A stretch of 64,000 bases of DNA from Micromonospora sp. HM5-17 (lineage in GTDB: Bacteria; Actinomycetota; Actinomycetes; Mycobacteriales; Micromonosporaceae), in contig NZ_RJWA01000012.1 in assembly GCF_003762835.1 (NCBI RefSeq), forward strand, positions 1 to 64,000. Reading direction: 5' to 3'. A program made the translations under genes and the position numbers. Shown here one piece after another: positions 15,588 through 24,367 of this stretch. Under the pieces are notes generated by a model. That model saw only the letters and a program-made list of their open reading frames with translations. It did no database searches and was not told the DNA's origin. Within the stretch, counting starts at the first letter, position 1, and every line of letters starts with the position of its first letter.

Positions 15588-17282
15588 TCACCGTTCGGGC
15601 AGCCTGGCCCGGAGGTCGTCGGCGTCCGGGGGCTGGAGGTCGTCCAGGATGTCCCGCGCCTCCCGCCAGCTCTGCCGGGCCGCCGCCGAACGGAGGGCGT
15701 GGTACGACCCGGACAGCGCCTGGCGGAGGTCGGTGGCCCCGTCGGTCCCGCTGAACGCGTCCAGCACACCCCGGGCGCCCCGCAGCTCCTGGGCCAGCTC
15801 CGCCAGCCGGAAGTCCGGGTGCGTGGCGGCCCGCGCGGCGACCAGCGCCAGGGCCAGGGGCAGCCGGGCGCAGGAGTCGATGATCTCGTCGACCGCGGCC
15901 GGTTCGGCCGCCAGGCGAGGCGCGTCCAGCCGGCTGTGCAGCAGCGCCCGCGCGTCGGCGGCCGAGAGCTGCCCGAGGACGACGGGATGGGCGCCGTCGG
16001 CGGCGACCAGGCCCGGCATCTGGTTGCGGCTGGTCACCACCACCGCGCACCCGCGCGCGGCGGGCAGGAGCGGGCGGATCTGGTCGACGTCGCGGGCGTT
16101 GTCGAGGATGACCAGGATCCGCCGGCCGGCCACGAGGTCCCGGTAGCGGGCGACCTGGGCCTCGACGGTCGCCGGAATCCGCTGCACGGGCACGCCCAGG
16201 GCGTCCAGGAAGACGCGGACGGCCTCCCCGACCGGCATCGCGGTGCCGGCCGGGTCGAAGCCGCGGAGGTTGACGTAGAGCTGCCCGTCGGGGAACCAGT
16301 CCGCGACGAGGTGTCCCAACCGGACCGCGAAACTCGTCTTGCCGATCCCGACCGGCCCGGTGACGAGGAGCAGGGCGGGTCCCGCGCCCTGGGTGGCGAG
16401 GACCCGCCGGGCCCGCGCGAGCTCCGCGACCCGGCCGACGAAGCGCGGCGGATCCGGCGGCAACAGCGACGGCACCGGGGTACGCGGGGCCGCCGGGCTT
16501 CCGGGTACGGCCGCGGCCCGCCGCAGGACCGCCTGGTGTAGCTCCTGCAGGTGTGGCGCCTCCAAACCCCGGTCGTGGAGCAGCCGCAGCCCCTCCTGGG
16601 ACACCCGCAGCGCCTCGTCCACCCGCTGTTCCTGATAGAGCGCCAGGACGAGGAGCCGGCGCAGCCCTTCGTCGTACGGGTCGGCGTGGACGAGCGGGAT
16701 CACCTCGCCGAGCACCTCCGCGTGTCGGCCCAGCCGGGCCAGCGCCTCGACGCGGTGGCGCTGTGCGGTTCGACGCAGCGCGTCCAGCCGGGCGATCTCC
16801 GACACCGCGAACGGCTGGTCGGCGACGTCGGCGTACGCCGGGCCGCGCCACAGGGCCAGCGCTTCGCCGAGCAGGACGGCGGCCCGTTCGACGAGGTCCG
16901 CGGTGCCGCCGGCGAGCAGGCGTTGTCCGGCGAGGCAGTCCCGTTCGAAGCGGCGTACGTCCAGGTGGTCGTCCGGCAGGTCCAGCCGGTACGCGGTGCC
17001 CGCTCCACTGCCGACCGTCCGCAGGATCCCGGCGGCGTTCCCCGGGCGGCCGGACGACAGCGCACGGCGCAGGTGGGAGATGTGGCTGCGCAGGGTGACG
17101 GTGGCGGCGGCCGGCGCCTCGTCGCCCCAGAGCAGCCGGACCAGCCGGCTCGCCGGCACCGCCTGGCCGTTCACGACCAGCAGCATCGACAGCAGCGTGG
17201 TCAGGCGCGGCCCGAGACGTACGTGCGTGCCATCGACCTCGACCCGCAGCGGCCCCAGAACCGCGACGTGGAAACTCCCCAA
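15588..17282 (-). CDS. SARP/AfsR-type regulator with internal deletion
   Basis: TTG at 17282 is preferred because AGGGAG lies five bases upstream; GTG at 17288 is possible. The 564-residue product has an OmpR-like winged helix (about 1-95), a bacterial transcriptional activation domain (100-245) and an NB-ARC ATPase (Walker A GPVGIGKTS, RILVILDNA, TSRNQMPGL, LPLALALVAARA). The family normally continues through an ARC2 segment and several TPRs. Here SGSYHALRSAAARQ, the start of the post-NB-ARC helix, runs straight into SWREARDILDDLQPPDADDLRARL, which looks like the last TPR helix of AfsR proteins. The TPR array therefore appears deleted in frame. It lies downstream of the ESX cassette on the same strand and may be an activator with altered signal sensing. 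Confidence 0.85.
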   Translation of the reverse strand: MGSFHVAVLGPLRVEVDGTHVRLGPRLTTLLSMLLVVNGQAVPASRLVRLLWGDEAPAAATVTLRSHISHLRRALSSGRPGNAAGILRTVGSGAGTAYRLDLPDDHLDVRRFERDCLAGQRLLAGGTADLVERAAVLLGEALALWRGPAYADVADQPFAVSEIARLDALRRTAQRHRVEALARLGRHAEVLGEVIPLVHADPYDEGLRRLLVLALYQEQRVDEALRVSQEGLRLLHDRGLEAPHLQELHQAVLRRAAAVPGSPAAPRTPVPSLLPPDPPRFVGRVAELARARRVLATQGAGPALLLVTGPVGIGKTSFAVRLGHLVADWFPDGQLYVNLRGFDPAGTAMPVGEAVRVFLDALGVPVQRIPATVEAQVARYRDLVAGRRILVILDNARDVDQIRPLLPAARGCAVVVTSRNQMPGLVAADGAHPVVLGQLSAADARALLHSRLDAPRLAAEPAAVDEIIDSCARLPLALALVAARAATHPDFRLAELAQELRGARGVLDAFSGTDGATDLRQALSGSYHALRSAAARQSWREARDILDDLQPPDADDLRARLPER

Positions 17283-17450
17283 GGGCACTCCCTGGGAAAA
17301 AGCTATCAGGGGTCGGGCCACGCGCCGAGGGTGTACGGCGGTCGGCCGCGGCGTCCAGGCGACCTCCGCGATCCCCGCCGCGACCCCGCCCCGACCACAC
17401 ACCTGCTCCGGGCGGCGGATCGACGAACGCTCTGCGCCGGGCCGGTCGGG

Positions 17451-18059
17451 CTACCTCCGCCGGAGGCGTACCGTCTCGCGCAGCAGCAGCACCCCCACCA
17501 GTGCCGGCGGGAGGGCGAGGGCGCCGACGCCGTAGCCCAACCACCGCAACCACGGCCGGGCCTCGACGTCGGCCCGGGCCAGCTTCCGGGCGCCGCGGTG
17601 GCGTCCCAGGTCGCCGACCCGGATGCTCCGGCCGAGGTCGACGGAGGTGAAGACCGCGCCGACGGTGGCATGCTCGACCTCGCCACCGGACCAGACGATC
17701 TCGACCTCACAGCTTTCCCAGGAGCCGAAGCCACGGCTGCTGATCGGGCCGTGCCCGTGACACGACGTCACCGTGGCCTGGCCCTCGCGCGTGGCATCCG
17801 CCATGTCCGAGCCGGCCAGCCTGCTCAGGGTGACGGCCACCCCGAACAGGCTGGCGGCGAGGACAAGCGTCCCGGCGAGGAACAGGAACGACCGGAGCGC
17901 GCCACCCCGGCGACGTACCGCGGCGACGTCGGCATCCCTCGCGGCGGCCTCCGGGTCCGCGCCGTCGGCGTCCCGTGCCCTGGCCGCGCGGTCCCACTCG
18001 CGCTCCTCCGCGCGGATCTCCGCCAGCCGCTTGGCGATCCGGTCGTCCCGCGGTTCCAC
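17451..18059 (-). CDS. Two-segment membrane protein, end of ESX cassette
   Basis: A 202-residue protein starting at GTG 18059, with AGAGGG upstream and 12 bases after the preceding gene. The N-terminal 50 residues are highly charged and helical (RIAKRLAEIRAEEREWDRA). Membrane segments lie at about 56-80 and 170-195, with an extracytoplasmic domain between them that has two cysteines (SCHGHGPI, ESCEVEI) able to form a disulfide. The layout resembles proteins I recall as DUF6346 in Micromonosporaceae; this is unverified. As the last gene of the YbaB/EspC/WXG-like operon it may help anchor, signal or process the exported partners. Confidence 0.75.
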   Translation of the reverse strand: MEPRDDRIAKRLAEIRAEEREWDRAARARDADGADPEAAARDADVAAVRRRGGALRSFLFLAGTLVLAASLFGVAVTLSRLAGSDMADATREGQATVTSCHGHGPISSRGFGSWESCEVEIVWSGGEVEHATVGAVFTSVDLGRSIRVGDLGRHRGARKLARADVEARPWLRWLGYGVGALALPPALVGVLLLRETVRLRRR

Positions 18060-18071
18060 GACGTCGCCCTC

Positions 18072-19079
18072 TCAGAGTGGAAGCTCGATCCGCTTCGGGG
18101 CCGGGTTGTCACCCCGGAGCGTATCGCCCGCCTGCCCGCTGTTCTGGGCGCTGTTGGTCTGGCTCGCGCTGCGTGCGGTGTTGATGATCACCTGGTCGAC
18201 CGTACCGTGTACCGCGGTGTGGCCCCGTCCGATCGTGTTGAACGCCCCCTTGAAGCCGCTGAGGCCGCTGCCCCCGAACTCGCCGACGGCCTGGAGCCGG
18301 AACGCCTCCAGCCGCAGCGTGTTGCGGCTGGCCTGGCCAATCTGCGCGAGGATGCTGTCGCACTGCTTGACAATCGCGCCAATCCGCTTGATCGCCTCGA
18401 AGAGCCGCCGGAGCAGGCTGAGGATCTTGCTGCTGGTCTTGCCGACCAGGATGGCGACCTCGGCGGCGACCTTGGGGATCAGTACCACGGTGAGGGCCTG
18501 GAGCGCCTTGGAGATGCAGGCGCCGACGACCTCGGCGACGATGTCCCGGATCGTGTTTCGAATGACGCCGACCATGGCGCCGACGATCGTGGTCGCCTTG
18601 CTCATCGCGTCGGCGATCGCGCCCAGGGCCTGGAGGGACTCGGCGTGGGTCCGAGCGCGCTGCCGGTAGGCCTCCGCCGCCTTCGACGTCCACGCGGCGG
18701 TGCTCTGGTTGACCTGCTCGACGAAGAAGTCGGTGGCCTCGTAGATGCGCCGCTCGATGTTGTACCAGGTCTTGGCGTGCCCCTCGATCGCCTTCGGGTC
18801 GCCGGCCAGCTTGTCCAGCGGCTCACGGAGGATGCTTACGTGCTCCATCAGCCAGCCGACGCCGGCGGCGAAGACGGCCTGCAACGGATCCATGACCGCG
18901 CCGATCAGGGAGAGGCCGGCGGCGACCGTGTTGCCGCCGACACCCAACCAGTCCCCGTTCTTGATGCCGTCGACGATGCCGCAGGCCGACTCGAAGATGC
19001 CCGCGCCCTCGTACGACTTGGTCTCGCCCTCGGGGGCGATGATGGACGGGCGGGAGATGGCCGCTTCGGTACCCATCAC
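18072..19079 (-). CDS. Large WXG100/PPE-like ESX secretion substrate
   Basis: A 335-residue, largely helical protein without a signal peptide. The start at 19079 overlaps the preceding gene's stop by ATGA. A WxG-like bend occurs in STAAWTSKAAEAYRQRA (residues about 126-142), where the W-x-x-x-A-x-x-Y pattern resembles WXG100 and YxxxD/E-type helix hairpins. A long hydrophobic Ala/Ile/Val region follows (residues about 160-235), then a polar Asn/Ser/Gln tail. The order YbaB-like, EspC-like, this protein, membrane protein recurs in actinomycetes as a T7SS substrate cassette in my experience. No toxin domain is recognisable at the C-terminus, so it is more likely a scaffold or partner than an effector. 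Confidence 0.75.
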   Translation of the reverse strand: MMGTEAAISRPSIIAPEGETKSYEGAGIFESACGIVDGIKNGDWLGVGGNTVAAGLSLIGAVMDPLQAVFAAGVGWLMEHVSILREPLDKLAGDPKAIEGHAKTWYNIERRIYEATDFFVEQVNQSTAAWTSKAAEAYRQRARTHAESLQALGAIADAMSKATTIVGAMVGVIRNTIRDIVAEVVGACISKALQALTVVLIPKVAAEVAILVGKTSSKILSLLRRLFEAIKRIGAIVKQCDSILAQIGQASRNTLRLEAFRLQAVGEFGGSGLSGFKGAFNTIGRGHTAVHGTVDQVIINTARSASQTNSAQNSGQAGDTLRGDNPAPKRIELPL

Positions 19080-19387
19080 TTACCTGCCCGGAGTCGGTTC
19101 GCCGCCGCCTGGTCGGTGATGTCGGTGTTGTCGGCCAGCGCCCGCAGCAGCTCCGCCAGGTGCTTCGTGGCCTCCGCCCCGTTCCGGATCTCCGTCACCG
19201 CCCAGTCCTGCAGGGGATTGATCAGGGGTACGAACAGCGGACTACAGAGCACGCCGTACACCTCGTCATGCAGGTTGACGTGCTTCGCCCCGGCCTTGGC
19301 CTCCTCCACCATCGCGCCGGCCTCGTCCACCATCCGGGCGTGGCGGCGGACCTCGCCGGTGGAGAGCCTGATCTCCGGACCCGTCAT
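19076..19387 (-). CDS. EspC-like (ESX-1 secretion-associated) small helical protein
   Basis: A 103-residue helical protein. ATG at 19387 overlaps the stop of the YbaB-like gene and its own stop overlaps the next start, so all are coupled. The pattern (ALSTGEVRRHARMVDEAGAM style first helix, a hydrophobic turn around CSPLFVPLINP, second helix HLAELLRALADNTDITDQAAANRL) is that of the EspC/DUF2580 T7SS substrate family. Such proteins are usually exported as helical hairpin dimers with the larger partner encoded next to them. No signal peptide. Function outside the cell unknown. Confidence 0.78.
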   Translation of the reverse strand: MTGPEIRLSTGEVRRHARMVDEAGAMVEEAKAGAKHVNLHDEVYGVLCSPLFVPLINPLQDWAVTEIRNGAEATKHLAELLRALADNTDITDQAAANRLRAGK

Positions 19388-19770
19388 CGCCGGTCACGCT
19401 CCTCGTCCTCCGGCGGCTCCGGGAACTGTTGGTGGTAGGCGTTGCTGATGAAGTACGCCGTCTCCGAACTCGCGCCGTACATGCTGTTGACGATCTCCGT
19501 CACCTGCTGCGCCACCTTCGCCTGGGCGCGCCGGCTGGTATCCAGGATGATCGAGGCGAGCTCGTCAGGCGACAGGCGCATCGCCCGCTCGTCGAGGCGC
19601 AACCCGGCCAGGCCGCCCGACGAGTCCACGGTCACCACGGCCTCACCGCCCCGCGACTCGACCGTTGCCGTGTTGCGTTTCATGCGTTCGCTGAGTTCGG
19701 TGGTGAGCGCTGTCTGCTGCGCCACCCGACGCTCCCACTCCGCGAGATAGTCCTCCGGGTCTATCGGCAC
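19384..19770 (-). CDS. YbaB/EbfC-family protein of ESX cassette
   Basis: A 128-residue protein and first gene of the four-gene cassette. A charged coiled-coil N-terminus (YLAEWERRVAQQTALTTELSERM) is followed by a beta-sheet core (VVTVDSSGGLAGLRLDERAMRLSPDELASIIL) and a long C-terminal helix, the YbaB/EbfC fold. In T7SS loci such proteins (EspL-type) accompany EspC-like substrates and are thought to act as chaperones or regulators; general YbaB proteins bind DNA. The promoter should lie between 19771 and 19996. Confidence 0.82.
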   Translation of the reverse strand: MPIDPEDYLAEWERRVAQQTALTTELSERMKRNTATVESRGGEAVVTVDSSGGLAGLRLDERAMRLSPDELASIILDTSRRAQAKVAQQVTEIVNSMYGASSETAYFISNAYHQQFPEPPEDEERDRR

Positions 19771-19996
19771 CCTGTCCTCCCTCCCCCGGCCCGGCGCCCC
19801 AGTCTAGGGAATGTGATCCGTTCGTGGGGGCACGTGGAGGTGTCGAGGGCGGCCGGGCCGGTCGCGCGGTCGGTCCCGCGACGTCCGGCCGGAACGCCGA
19901 CGGCCTCGCCACGACGGATCATGGCGAGGCCGGAGCGGGGGAGCCGAGTCCCGCCCGACAGCCCGCGAGACCGGCTGCCGGGCGACCCGGTGCCAC

Positions 19997-20407
19997 TCAG
20001 CCGACGGTCGTCCGACCCAGCACCTCCGACCGGTGTTCGGCCAGCCGTTCCGCGACCAGCTGGCGCGCCACCACCCGGCCGAGCAGCGCCGCCAGGATGA
20101 GGCACGGCCCGATCAGGAAGAGGTGGCCGACCGGGAACTCGTCCCGGACGACGTACGTGAAGAGCGAGACGGTGAGAACCCCGGCGGACCACCCGAACGC
20201 GAAGATCATCGCCGGCACCGCGGCACGGCGCGGCAGCAGCGGCGACACGAGGACGGAGAGCAGGATGAACGCGTCGGGTACCAGGAACGGATTGTCCGCC
20301 CGGATCGCGTTCGAGGTCGCGAAGTAGTGCACCATCACGACGGCGATCGCCGCCGCCACCAGCCGCGCGACCAGCACCGTATCCAGCCGACGAACCAACT
20401 CGGCCAC
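19997..20407 (-). CDS. Small integral membrane protein, four segments
   Basis: A 136-residue protein. GTG at 20407 is preferred, with GGAGGG six bases upstream; GTG at 20422 would add five residues without a site. Four hydrophobic segments are visible (LVAAAIAVVMVHYF, FILLSVLVSPLLP, AVPAMIFAFGWSAGVLTVSLF, HLFLIGPCLILAALLG), followed by a basic cytosolic tail. No family recognised. It stands alone upstream (leftward) of the ESX cassette and next to the response-regulator gene on the same strand; a role is not evident. Confidence 0.75.
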   Translation of the reverse strand: MAELVRRLDTVLVARLVAAAIAVVMVHYFATSNAIRADNPFLVPDAFILLSVLVSPLLPRRAAVPAMIFAFGWSAGVLTVSLFTYVVRDEFPVGHLFLIGPCLILAALLGRVVARQLVAERLAEHRSEVLGRTTVG

Positions 20408-20600
20408 CCGTGTCCCTCCCACACTCGTCGCCCGACCCGCTGTCGGGTTCTGCCCTGAGTCTGTGCGCGGGGTCGACGGCCGGAAACCGTGCCAGCTCCC
20501 GGTCTGTCGGGAGGTTGCCGCACCCCGCGGGTGCGGCTACCCGCACCCGTGGGGTGGGCCCGCCGGCGCCGGACGGGTTGCCCCGGCACCGGACCCGTAC

Positions 20601-21248
20601 TCAGCCGTTGAGGTACCGGAGAACGGCGAGCACCCGGCGGTGGTCGTCGGGCCGGGCGGGTAGCGAAAGCTTGGCGAAGATCGCCGTGCAGTGCTTTTCC
20701 ACCGTCCGCTCCGCGATGCCGAGCCGGGCGGCGATGGCCTGGTTGGTGCGGCCCTCGGCCATCAACGCCAGCACCGCCCGCTCGCGCTCGCTGAGCTCGC
20801 GCAGCGGATCGTCTGGGCGGTCCCGGCGCCCGACCATCTGGTCGATCACGATGGGGTCGAACGCCGAGCCGCCGCTGCCGACCTGCCGCACCGCCGCCGC
20901 GAACCCGGCCAGATCCGAAACCCGGTCCTTGAGCAGGTAACCGACCCCCTGGGCGCCACCGTCGAGCAACTCGAGGGTGTAGCTGGCCCGGACGTACTGG
21001 GACAGGACGAGGACCCCGGTCTCCGGATGCCGCCGCCGGATCTCCCGGGCCGCCCGCAGCCCCTCGTCGGTCCGGGTAGGCGGCAGTCGGATGTCGACGA
21101 CGGCCACGTCCGGCCGGTGTCGGGCCACCTCCGCGAGCAGCGCGGTGGCGTCGGCGACGCTCGACGCGACGGTGAACCCGACCTCCGCGAGCAGCCGGAC
21201 CAGTCCCTCGCGCAGCAGCGTGTTGTCCTCGGCGACGACTACCCGCAC
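20601..21248 (-). CDS. NarL-family response regulator (system 1)
   Basis: A 215-residue regulator starting at GTG 21248, overlapping the end of its histidine-kinase gene by ten bases. The receiver domain has the acidic pair in VVVAEDN and phospho-acceptor Asp52 in VVDIRLP, with the conserved Lys in YLLKDRV. The C-terminal LuxR-type helix-turn-helix reads SERERAVLALMAEGRTNQAIAARLGI then TVEKHCTAIFAKL. It should be phosphorylated by the adjacent kinase and bind DNA as a dimer. Target genes unknown. Confidence 0.93.
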   Translation of the reverse strand: MRVVVAEDNTLLREGLVRLLAEVGFTVASSVADATALLAEVARHRPDVAVVDIRLPPTRTDEGLRAAREIRRRHPETGVLVLSQYVRASYTLELLDGGAQGVGYLLKDRVSDLAGFAAAVRQVGSGGSAFDPIVIDQMVGRRDRPDDPLRELSERERAVLALMAEGRTNQAIAARLGIAERTVEKHCTAIFAKLSLPARPDDHRRVLAVLRYLNG

Positions 21249-22819
21249 GGCAGCGTCGCCCGGATCCGCGTCCCCCTGCCGGGTGGACTCTCCACCTGAA
21301 ACACTCCTCCTTCGACCGCCACCCGCTCGGCCAGCCCGCGTAGTCCCGACCCGGACGCCGGATCGGCCCCGCCCCGGCCGTCGTCGCGGACCTCGACGGT
21401 GAGCCGTCCACCGCGCGAGTCGATCCGCAGCTCGGCCTCGTCCGCCGCCGCGTGCTTGGCAATGTTCGCCAGCGCCTCCGCGACGACGTAGTACGCCGTC
21501 GTCTCCACCTCGGCCGGCAGCCCGCTCGGCACGTCGCCGAGGATCCGCAGCGGCACCGGGGACAGGGTAGCCAGCTCCCGGACCGCCCCGGCCAGCCCGC
21601 GTTCGGTGAGCACCGGAGGATGCAGTCCCTGCGTGAGGGCGCGCAGGTCGGCCAGGACCGCCAGGATCGCCTTCCGCGCCTCCTCTAGCAGGGGGCGGAC
21701 CCGGTCCGGATCCTCGGGCAGCACCGCCTCGGCCAGACTCAGCGTCATCGGGATCGAGAGGAGCCGCTGCTGTACGCCGTCGTGCAGATCCCGCTCCAGC
21801 CGTCGGCGTTCCGCCTCGGCGGCCCGGACGAGGTTTCGGCGCGACGCGGCGAGTTCCCGGAGCCGGGACCGGAGTTCCGCGGTCAACCGTTCCCGCTCCA
21901 GCGCCAGCGACAGCGCCGCGCACGTCGCCTCGATCAGCTCCGGTTCCTCCAGCAGCGCTCGGTCATGGTCCAGAATCGCCACCGGCTCGCCGTCCGCGTC
22001 GATCCGGGTGACCGCCCGGTCCGGCCCGGGGGTGATGGGCTGGCCGTCGGCGTCGACGTACCGGCCCGACCCGGCTGCCCAGTAGCCGATGCGCAGCGTC
22101 GGATCGTGCAGCGTACGGGCCAGCGCCACCTCGACGCGTACCGGCTGGGAGCTCCGGTGCAGCCGGACGACCAGGTCGGCGACCCCGGCCCGGTCGATCC
22201 GACGCCGCAGCAGCCCGACCAGGTACGCCAGCGGGACCGCCGCGAGCGCCACCTGGAGTACGACGTTCAGCCCGGAGGCGTCCCGCCCGGCGATCGTCGC
22301 CGGCTTCACCGCGACGACCAGCGCCACCGTGACCACCGCGACCCCGAGCAACGGGTTGAGTTGGCGACGTCGGGACGGGGTGCCGCGTACCCAGCGGATG
22401 GACTGCTGCGCGATCACCGCGCAACCGGTGACGACGACCCCGGTGACCGCCGCCGCGCCGGCCCCGCCACCGGCTCCGGCCGTGTCGGGGCGCAGCGTGG
22501 TGAGCACGCCGACGACGCCGAGGCTGACATACCCCAGGGCAACGACCAGCCGCGCGGGCGCGGTGTCGAGCCGTCCGGTCGGGTACGCCACCACCAGGTG
22601 GACGAAGACCGCCGCCCAGGCGCCCGCGCGGACCATCGCGACGCCGCGTGGCAGGGACACCGGAACCGGTAGTGCCGCGAGCACCCACAGCACCCCGACC
22701 GCGAGCAGCAGTGGTCCGACCCGATTGCGGGGACGTGCCCGCCATCCGACCAGGCCGGCCAGGACGAAGCTCAGGCCGACCAGGGCAGCGACGTCGAACT
22801 CGAGCGCACCGGCCGTCAC
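21239..22819 (-). CDS. NarX/LiaS-type sensor histidine kinase (system 1)
   Basis: A 526-residue kinase from GTG 22819; an extended frame to 22912 lacks features expected of a real N-terminus. Six to seven membrane segments occupy residues 1-200. A region resembling a GAF-like or linker domain follows, then the HisKA_3 motif ERRRLERDLHDGVQQRLLSIP with the phospho-acceptor His, and an HATPase_c domain (EALANIAKHAAADEAEL, VEVRDDGRGG, GSGLRGLAERV). It autophosphorylates and passes phosphate to the overlapping regulator. The ligand sensed is unknown; the multi-pass N-terminus suggests a membrane-derived signal. Confidence 0.9.
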   Translation of the reverse strand: MTAGALEFDVAALVGLSFVLAGLVGWRARPRNRVGPLLLAVGVLWVLAALPVPVSLPRGVAMVRAGAWAAVFVHLVVAYPTGRLDTAPARLVVALGYVSLGVVGVLTTLRPDTAGAGGGAGAAAVTGVVVTGCAVIAQQSIRWVRGTPSRRRQLNPLLGVAVVTVALVVAVKPATIAGRDASGLNVVLQVALAAVPLAYLVGLLRRRIDRAGVADLVVRLHRSSQPVRVEVALARTLHDPTLRIGYWAAGSGRYVDADGQPITPGPDRAVTRIDADGEPVAILDHDRALLEEPELIEATCAALSLALERERLTAELRSRLRELAASRRNLVRAAEAERRRLERDLHDGVQQRLLSIPMTLSLAEAVLPEDPDRVRPLLEEARKAILAVLADLRALTQGLHPPVLTERGLAGAVRELATLSPVPLRILGDVPSGLPAEVETTAYYVVAEALANIAKHAAADEAELRIDSRGGRLTVEVRDDGRGGADPASGSGLRGLAERVAVEGGVFQVESPPGRGTRIRATLPCG

Positions 22820-23007
22820 AGGCTCGATAATCCACCCTCGCGGGTGGCCATCGCGCGTGTCGCGGGCCCGGGGGTGCGGATCGATCGCCGCCGGACGCAT
22901 CCGGGTCCACACGGACGCGGTGGCCGGGCTCGACCGGCGCGCCGGGCTGGCAACCGCGCTGTACGACCGGGGCGGCCGGCCGCGTACCGCGCTCGCCAGA
23001 AGGGAGA

Positions 23008-23045
23008 CCTCGGCTCCGCCACGACCGGTGGTGGCGGAGCCGAGG
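23008..23045. terminator. 15-bp perfect hairpin terminator
   Basis: Bases 23008-23022 pair perfectly with 23031-23045 around an eight-base loop. It starts 15 bases beyond the stop of the leftward gene at 23060, the position of an intrinsic terminator. No T-run. Confidence 0.85.
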
Positions 23046-23059
23046 CGGACGGAGCCGGG

Positions 23060-23653
23060 TCAGGCGTCCGGCGCGCCCTCGACCGGTGCCGCGCGTCGCC
23101 CTCCGGCAGCGGACCCGCGGGCCGTCCGCAGCCCCCGGATCCCGAGGTAGAGGAAGGGCAGCACCAGCAGGATGTCGGCGGCGAGCGCGATCGACACCTC
23201 GCGGGTGATCCGGCTCAGCGGGAAGGCGATCGCACCCAGGCAGAGCAGGATGCCGACCGGCAGCGGTGCCGCCCGTCGCCAGGTCAGCACCAGTCCCAGT
23301 GCGAAGAACGTCGCCGGGAAGAGGGGACCGGCGGTCCAGAAGAGGGTCATGGCCGGGAACGGGTACTGGTTCAGCAGGTCGACGGCGTGGGCGTGCGTGG
23401 TGGCGAAGAGTGTCTCGTGGATGGCCTGTACGCCGAACGACACCCCGCCGACCGTCGCGAACACCGCCACCGGCAGCGCCGCCGCCACGTACCGGGGTGC
23501 GGTGCCACGCAGCCGGTCGAAGAGCCCGATCAGGCCGATGAGCCAGCAGGCGCTGGAGATCGCGATGAGCGTGCCGGCGGTGGCGCCCTGGGTGTCGGAC
23601 TTCCAGAACAGGGTGGCGAGCAGGTTCAGGACTGGACCGAGGATGAGGAACAT
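23060..23653 (-). CDS. Six-segment integral membrane protein
   Basis: A 197-residue protein with about six hydrophobic segments: LILGPVLNLLATLFW, IAISSACWLIGLIGLF, YVAAALPVAVFATVGGV, AMTLFWTAGPLFPATFFALGL, PLPVGILLCLGAIAFP and a last one before a basic tail. It starts at ATG 23653, 57 bases after the second response-regulator gene on the same strand, and may be in its operon. No family recognised. It could be the sensed or regulated membrane component of the neighbouring two-component system, which is inference from position only. Confidence 0.78.
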   Translation of the reverse strand: MFLILGPVLNLLATLFWKSDTQGATAGTLIAISSACWLIGLIGLFDRLRGTAPRYVAAALPVAVFATVGGVSFGVQAIHETLFATTHAHAVDLLNQYPFPAMTLFWTAGPLFPATFFALGLVLTWRRAAPLPVGILLCLGAIAFPLSRITREVSIALAADILLVLPFLYLGIRGLRTARGSAAGGRRAAPVEGAPDA

Positions 23654-23710
23654 GGATCCGACGCTATGGACGTCGATGCGGCGGCGAATCCGCTCCGGAC
23701 GGGCGGCGGA

Positions 23711-24367
23711 CTACCGCGGGCGTCGTACCCCGGCCAGCCCGCTGCGGTAGGCGAAGACCACGAGTTGGGCACGGTCCCGGGCGCCGAGCTTGGCCATCGC
23801 CCGGTTGGCGTGGGTCTTTGCCGTCGCGGTGCTCATGCCGAGCCGCGCCGCCACCTCCTGGTTGGACAGCCCCTCGGCGATCAGCCCCACGACCTCGCGC
23901 TCCCGGGCGGTCAGCGTGTGCAGGCCCGGCACCTCCGGTCCGCTGGCGAACGCCGCGATGACCCGCCGGGTCACCTCCGGCGCAAGCAGCGCGTCCCCGG
24001 CGGCGACCACCCGGACCGCCCGGCGTAGCTCGTCGGGCTCCAGATTCTTGAGCAGGAAGCCGCTCGCGCCGGCGTGTAGCGCCGCGTAGACGTACTCGTC
24101 GAGTTCGAAGGTGGTCAACACCACCACCCGTACCCCGGGGAGCCGGTCGTCGGCGAGGATCCGCCGGGTCGCGGTGAGCCCGTCGGTGCCGGGCATCCGG
24201 ATGTCCATCAGGACGACGTCGGGCCGGTGGGCGCGGGTCAGCGCGATCGCCTCGTCGCCGTCGGCGGCCTCGGCGACCACCTCGATATCCGGTGCCCGCT
24301 CCAGCAGCACCCGGAAGCCCGCCCGGACCAGTGTCTGGTCGTCGGCGAGCAGAACCTTGATCGTCAT
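23711..24367 (-). CDS. NarL/LiaR-family response regulator (system 2)
   Basis: A 218-residue regulator whose ATG at 24367 overlaps the kinase stop (ATGA). Receiver domain with LLADDQ and phospho-acceptor Asp55 in VLMDIRMPG; conserved Thr in VVLTTFELDEYVYAALHAGASG and Lys in LLKNL. The LuxR-type DNA-binding helices read LTAREREVVGLIAEGLSNQEVAARLGM and TAKTHANRAMAKLG. Pairs with the adjacent kinase. The closest family logic is DesR/LiaR, often controlling membrane-stress or export genes in actinomycetes. Confidence 0.94.
   Translation of the reverse strand: MTIKVLLADDQTLVRAGFRVLLERAPDIEVVAEAADGDEAIALTRAHRPDVVLMDIRMPGTDGLTATRRILADDRLPGVRVVVLTTFELDEYVYAALHAGASGFLLKNLEPDELRRAVRVVAAGDALLAPEVTRRVIAAFASGPEVPGLHTLTAREREVVGLIAEGLSNQEVAARLGMSTATAKTHANRAMAKLGARDRAQLVVFAYRSGLAGVRRPR

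Noticed and set aside
16551-19448. A 965-codon open frame on the plus strand
   Set aside because: It is antisense to the SARP gene and the ESX cassette, which have coupled starts and clear families. Long antisense frames are expected in very GC-rich DNA.
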